64,000 bases of DNA from Tubiluchus corallicola (Eukaryota; Priapulida; Priapulimorpha; Priapulimorphida; Tubiluchidae), in contig JAQGDQ010000153.1 of NCBI GenBank assembly GCA_030141605.1, positions 186,001 through 250,000 on the forward strand. Direction: 5' to 3'. Both the position numbers and the translations under genes were made by a program. Positions 59,174 through 64,000 of this stretch are shown piece by piece; position 1 is the stretch's first letter, and each line of letters opens with the position of its first letter. The notes beneath the pieces are model-generated. The model made no database searches and was not told the origin of the DNA. It saw nothing but the letters and a program-made list of their open reading frames with translations.

Positions 59174-61604
59174 TAATTTGTGTCTAATGTTCCATTAGCT
59201 ACGTATTTGTTAACTCTTCTAATGTTCACATTATTCCGCTGAACACTACCAAAACTTCATCGTTAGATATGTCCATAGATCATACAGAATGTCTTTATGT
59301 ATAAGTGAAAGTCTACAATCACCTGTCAGACCGTAAGACGTAATGGTCACACCTGCGCGGTCATGGTACGCCTAATGACACGGAGTGAATCAAATGCGAT
59401 ATAAATTTCATTACTTATAAAACTTACTTATATCCTACATCACTATGGTATTACACGGTACACTATGGATTATTGCATTCGCACAGAGACAAAGTTCAAT
59501 CTGGCTTCCTTTAGACACATTGCGCATTATACACGATGTGCATATCAAGTTGCTGAAGCCTGTTCATTTATAGCTAACTGCAACATTGTATTTGTACTTA
59601 TTACTGCGAAGTTTGCCAACTGTAAATTGATTTAGTGTTACAAGTATTATTTATTGGCAAATAATGTCAAATGGGCTTGGATTATTACCAAAATGCATAC
59701 ATTCATTTCTATTTGCTTTACGTTAGGTCTGTTATGAGTGATAAGTATTGTGTATAAATATAGCCGAGCAACTATAAAAGGTGAAATTTTAATGAAATGT
59801 TTTATGATCAAAATTACGAAATATGACCATTATTTACTTTGGATCAGGTGGGCAATTCCTGTACTCAAGGAAAATGGTCCCGAAATTAGCAAAAAGCTTG
59901 GTTCAGATCTTTTAAACAACGCAAACCGTGTGTTATTCTGGTGTAATGCCTGGCTAGCTATAACTGCTCAGAAGTAGGTCTCGGTTTGAGTCCAAGAGGA
60001 CGTGTAAAATTTTTCAGATTTTTAATATCGTATTGCTTTCGTGCGAAGCAATGCGTAAGTGTTTAGGTCCATCGCACGCAAATTTTATAGTGATAAAACG
60101 TCGTGCATAATGTTGTGCACAGTATTAAAGCCTCAAAATTAAAAGATATAATGTATATAATAGAAACAATTTAGTGCTGGCAATTTTTACCTGCTAATTA
60201 TCCGAAACACCTTTCCATAGTTAATCACAATTCAATAAACAATAGACAGATGAGAGATTTTGTATCTTGTGTTAGAATTAATCTGAAAGTTATGGCGCTT
60301 TTCTGTTTTATGTTACGTGGTTATACCGTGGAATGCTCTAAATGTTGATGTCAGAAATAGTAAAAATGCAAAAAATTTAAAAGATGGTTAAAGACTATGA
60401 TTAAAGGGTATGTTTCTTTGTGTTATATATTATTCAAAACCTAATCCATCTGCTGAAGTTTATTTTTTATAAAAGTTGCTACTGAATGTTTTTAAAATAC
60501 TCGATATTGTTTTAATTTCTTTTAATGTGCTTGATTCCAAGCTTACTCTCCCTTGCCTTCTCCCCTAATTTGATTTTAATTTTAATCCGGCCAATATTTA
60601 TTTTTAGTTCATTGTACTTTTTGTAAAAATTTATGGCGGTCAAATATGTTGTAAATGAAATGAATGGATAAAATCATGTCTAAACAAATAACCGTAAATC
60701 GATTTTTTTAAAAAGTTATTGATTTCGCTCTGAAAAAGTGAAAATACTTTATAATTATTATTTTTACTTGTGCAATACTATTTCGCATTCTTTCAGCAAC
60801 AAACTGAGTAAAGAAAACTCTTCAAAGGCAAGGAAGGTACGTTACTACACATTTATTACCACTTACACGTTAGGAAAACACAGTCACTTTAAAATTGCTT
60901 TAAATTTTGTAACAGTACTCATTAGCCGGATTCTACATCTCATAGAAAGAACGGTTTAAAGTATGTATACCTTTACATTCATTTATTACAACAGTTGATA
61001 AGCTAAAAATAGACGAAGAAAAATTATTGTCAAAATGGGATTTTATAACCAGTTTTACTTTGTTAAGTGAACCAGTCAGTAGATGGAGCCACAATATAGC
61101 TGACGGCAGGCTGTTTACTGTTGTGATGTTGGGTGATTTCGCTGATTGAGAATTTACAGCAAAACATTATAATAGTTGGCCTAAGTATTAACAAAATTAT
61201 GTTCCCAATTTGTTATTAAGTGTGAGAATTTTCACTAGTGGTGTAAGGGGGTGAATTGCTGATGATGGAATACAAAATTGTTATTATAGGCCTAACGTCT
61301 TTCACTGAGGCACTTACCAGTTAGCCTGCAATATTGGAAATAATAATTAATTTATTAATAATTAATTTCATTTAAGTAATAAAAATACAATAAAAAACAT
61401 AACATAATTAAAAAAATGTACATTAATACGTACATTAGTTATTATAAAAGCAATTTAGAATAATATTTGATAAGAATTCATTGTCCATATAGAAATTTAT
61501 ATTCCAAATATTACAGTTGAAATTCACTCAAGAAGACAAGAGTCGAAACATGTGCGACGAGGAGACTTTTCATCACATATTTTAAATCGTAGTTATAAAA
61601 TTAA
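59174..61604. other. Intergenic, no gene recognised
   Basis: AT-rich. At 59945-60000 the plus strand has TGGCTAGCTATAAC and GGTTTGAGTCC spaced roughly as pol III A and B boxes; this may be an old tRNA-derived SINE but one B-box base differs. Open frames here (for example 59738-59977) show no motif. Confidence 0.45.
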
Positions 61605-61765
61605 GTAATGTGTTTGTTTTGTTTTTGGGTTTGTTTGTTTGTTTTTTGGGGTGTTGTTGTGGTGTTTGGTTTTGGTTGTGGTGTTGTGGTTTTGTGGTTG
61701 GTGGTTGGGGTGGGTGGGTGTTTTTGTGTGTTTGTGTTTGGTGTAACTCTAACACTAACCCAATC
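61605..61765. repeat. Strand-asymmetric G/T-rich tract
   Basis: The plus strand is almost free of A and C for about 135 bases. It has GTTT and GTGG words and the cluster GGTTGGGGTGGGTGGGTG near 61697-61716, which has G-quadruplex potential. The complementary Pro/Thr/Asn-rich open frames are artefacts of this composition. Confidence 0.85.
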
Positions 61766-64000
61766 CCTGAGATATTGAACAAAACGTGATTTTTTTTCGC
61801 ATACATGTAATACCATCATATATAAAGAGTGTTTCAATATGTACAAGTCATTATACTGCCAGTTAATAATTGATTTAAAATGTTTTCTTTTTATGTTGTG
61901 ACTGACTTGAATATTTTTGTTTGATTACGTGATTTTCTCTCCTAGCTAAAATTGTGAACTTTTTCCGGCCACCACAAATTAATTGTGACTTTTTCTTGTG
62001 ACTTTTTTCTGTGACCTTTTTCCTGTAACCTTAATAAAGGTCTCCATTCTACTGATAAACGACAATTTTGAATTCAAGCTTCTGCATCAAACCACGTTGT
62101 AGGCACTCCTTAGATTTTGTGCTACGATGTTTTTGATTTAAATTAACAGGATTAATAAAAACAATTCCGAAATTCGAAGCATTGGGTTATTCGACCGTAC
62201 AGCCATGCACGTACGCACATAAGTTTGGCTGGCACGTAAACTGCGCAAAGTTACATTTATAAGCATGGACGTGCTATGTTTCGTATGATGCGCTTCCATT
62301 ACTTCCTTATAAGAATACCATTTACCGTTGCCATGAATCCGTTTTTTTCGTAAATTTTCGTAAGCAACTTTATGTCACAATATAAGAGAACTGGCTAAAA
62401 ATTTATTTTATGAATGAGACCGACATCACGGCAAAATAAGTCTCTTTATAGAGTTGTTTCACAAGCGAGTAACTCCCAAAAGCGGTATTGGTCTTTATAA
62501 TGAGTTTTATGCATTTATATAACAAGCTATTTGGCCGAATTATTTAAAATGCTGTTTGGATTTAAAAAAAGTCAAACATTCTTCCGAGGTTAACCTAGTG
62601 AAATAATCATGGAAAAAACTCAAAGTGATTAAAAATGCGAAAATGACTTTGTCGAAATTCGTGAAGTGTAGAGTTTTTTGTGCCATGGTGTTCATACATT
62701 GTTTGCGAATGGTGTATTTATTAATGTGCTTAGCCCTCGGAAACCGTCTCAACCTCCACTATGTTTTGTGTTTGAATATGTGGTTCTTTTTGTACATTTG
62801 TACAGAGAATAGAGTCGGTAATCGGCAATCGTTTATTCACCACGTGCAGTTAATAACACAGTACAATATAATTTTAAACTGCAACACTAAAAATGTATAA
62901 TTACAATCCTGCGTTATTGATAGTATATATGAAATTAGGCTGTTTGTAAGCTGAAAGGAAAGAGTGAAAAATAAAAAGACACCACTTTCACTGTTTGAGC
63001 TGCGATTCTTTCTCTCCTGACTTTTCTAATTTATCTTTCTCACTAGTTAAGACACTAAAGCAAGCAAGTCAAATTCGTGATATTATAATTAACAGATACA
63101 TGAGAATTGTTTAATAATTGCTCTCTCAGCTCAATTCAGTTATTATTACATTGTTTGATCAATTACTTTTTCTGTAGCATTTATTGTGCGAACCAATCTT
63201 TACTAGTTGCAGCTTTTTTCCCATTGGCCTGCACGCCACCTGTTTGAAATTAAGCAGGAGAAAAACTTTTCTTACCGTTTCTGTAAATTTATAACAAATC
63301 TGAGTTGAAAAGCTAGGTAGAACATTAAACACAAAAAAATTAGTTTACTTGAAAACCTACCTAGGCCGTACTAGGTGTGCAAATAATAAAAAAGAAAATG
63401 TTGTTGCATTTATTTACAACTTTTTCATGTTTTTAGTTTTCAGATAAATAAATGAATAAATAAATATATAATTGAATAAATTAATGCTACTAAATTAAAT
63501 TAATCAATTTGTTCGGTCATTCATTAGTGTGGGCTGTTTTTGATACAATTTTAAGTTATTTGATAGAAATAAGCTTAGGTAAAGCGCAGTAGTCGCAATG
63601 GTAAAAATATGTAATTTAGGTAGATTTTTTTGTATTCATACGTACGTCTTGATGTACATACATTATACATACGTTATTGGCATTCAGAACAACTTAGGAT
63701 TGCATTTCCGAACGTCTGTTTCTTATCGCTTTTCCCCCTCCTCTTTATTTATGTCTGTTTGTCTGTCTACCTACTTGCTGTTTGCCTACCTGCCTGCCCG
63801 CTTACCTGCTTACCGGCGCCGTTGTAAATGAGAGGGAGCGAAACAACACACAGGCTAAATACAGACAGATGTGAAAGAAAACAGTGTTATTAAAACGCTA
63901 AAAGAGAACGGGGGAAAGAAATTCGACAATTCAAATTTTTCCAGTTTTTGGGTCTGGAAGTCTCAGATTACTGTAATTTCTTATATATGTTATATATCTT
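61766..64000. other. Intergenic, no gene recognised; simple repeat near 63750
   Basis: AT-rich DNA. Bases 63747-63815 (TCTGTTTGTCTGTCTACC-type words) are a degenerate CTGT/CTAC/CTGC tetranucleotide tract, the complement of the family at 50280. No recognised coding segment up to the right edge. Confidence 0.45.

Noticed and set aside
59940-60000. Second tRNA-like sequence on the plus strand
   Set aside because: The B box has a mismatch (GGTTTGAGTCC) and no stems form, so it is not listed as a separate feature.
61582-61846. Pro/Thr/Gln-rich minus-strand frames
   Set aside because: They result from the GT-rich tract and are open in two frames at once.

Overview
This window is nuclear DNA of a multicellular animal. 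Evidence: many short exons with GT...AG introns, a mitochondrial GrpE-type cochaperone, a complex I assembly ATPase, a p24 cargo receptor, an axonemal dynein light intermediate chain (so motile cilia), an Msx-class homeobox gene and three single-exon rhodopsin-like receptors. The DNA is AT-rich, with introns of 0.1-5 kb and many old transposon relics. The intronless class A receptors and the gene content fit a non-bilaterian animal such as a cnidarian. That placement is an inference; the species cannot be read from the sequence.

Layout. 1-1501 (-): an intronless block with a SAP-domain ORF running out of frame into a glycogenin relic with an internal stop. 2925-6363 (+): the last three exons of an unrecognised basic protein with an AT-hook-like motif; one intron holds a tandem duplication later split by a pogo-type element. 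8105-9393: a decayed piggyBac-type element. 9736-12905 (-): GRPEL1 homolog. 12972-18951 (+): complete DNALI1 homolog, divergent from GRPEL1 and with an RFX X-box-like site in the shared start region. 20078-30342 (+): TMED9/TMED4-type p24 protein in five exons; its last intron contains a hAT-type nonautonomous element and a complete intronless GPCR gene. 32491-42345 (+): NUBPL (Ind1) in ten exons, with one probable GC-AG intron and two pogo-like nonautonomous elements in a single intron. 43806-45464 (-): Msx in two exons, with a long inverted repeat filling most of its intron. 45465-54755: gene-poor DNA with microsatellites, a perfect hairpin and LINE relics. 54756-59173 (-): two closely related intronless GPCR genes in tandem. 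59174-64000: no gene recognised.

The genes are mostly housekeeping and developmental neighbours rather than one pathway. The only clear arrangements are the divergent GRPEL1/DNALI1 pair, the receptor nested in the TMED intron and the tandem receptor pair. I found no operon, CRISPR array, rRNA or intact tRNA. No wholly new system is evident. The most unusual structures are the SAP/glycogenin block, the Msx intron inverted repeat, the nested receptor and the GC-AG NUBPL intron.
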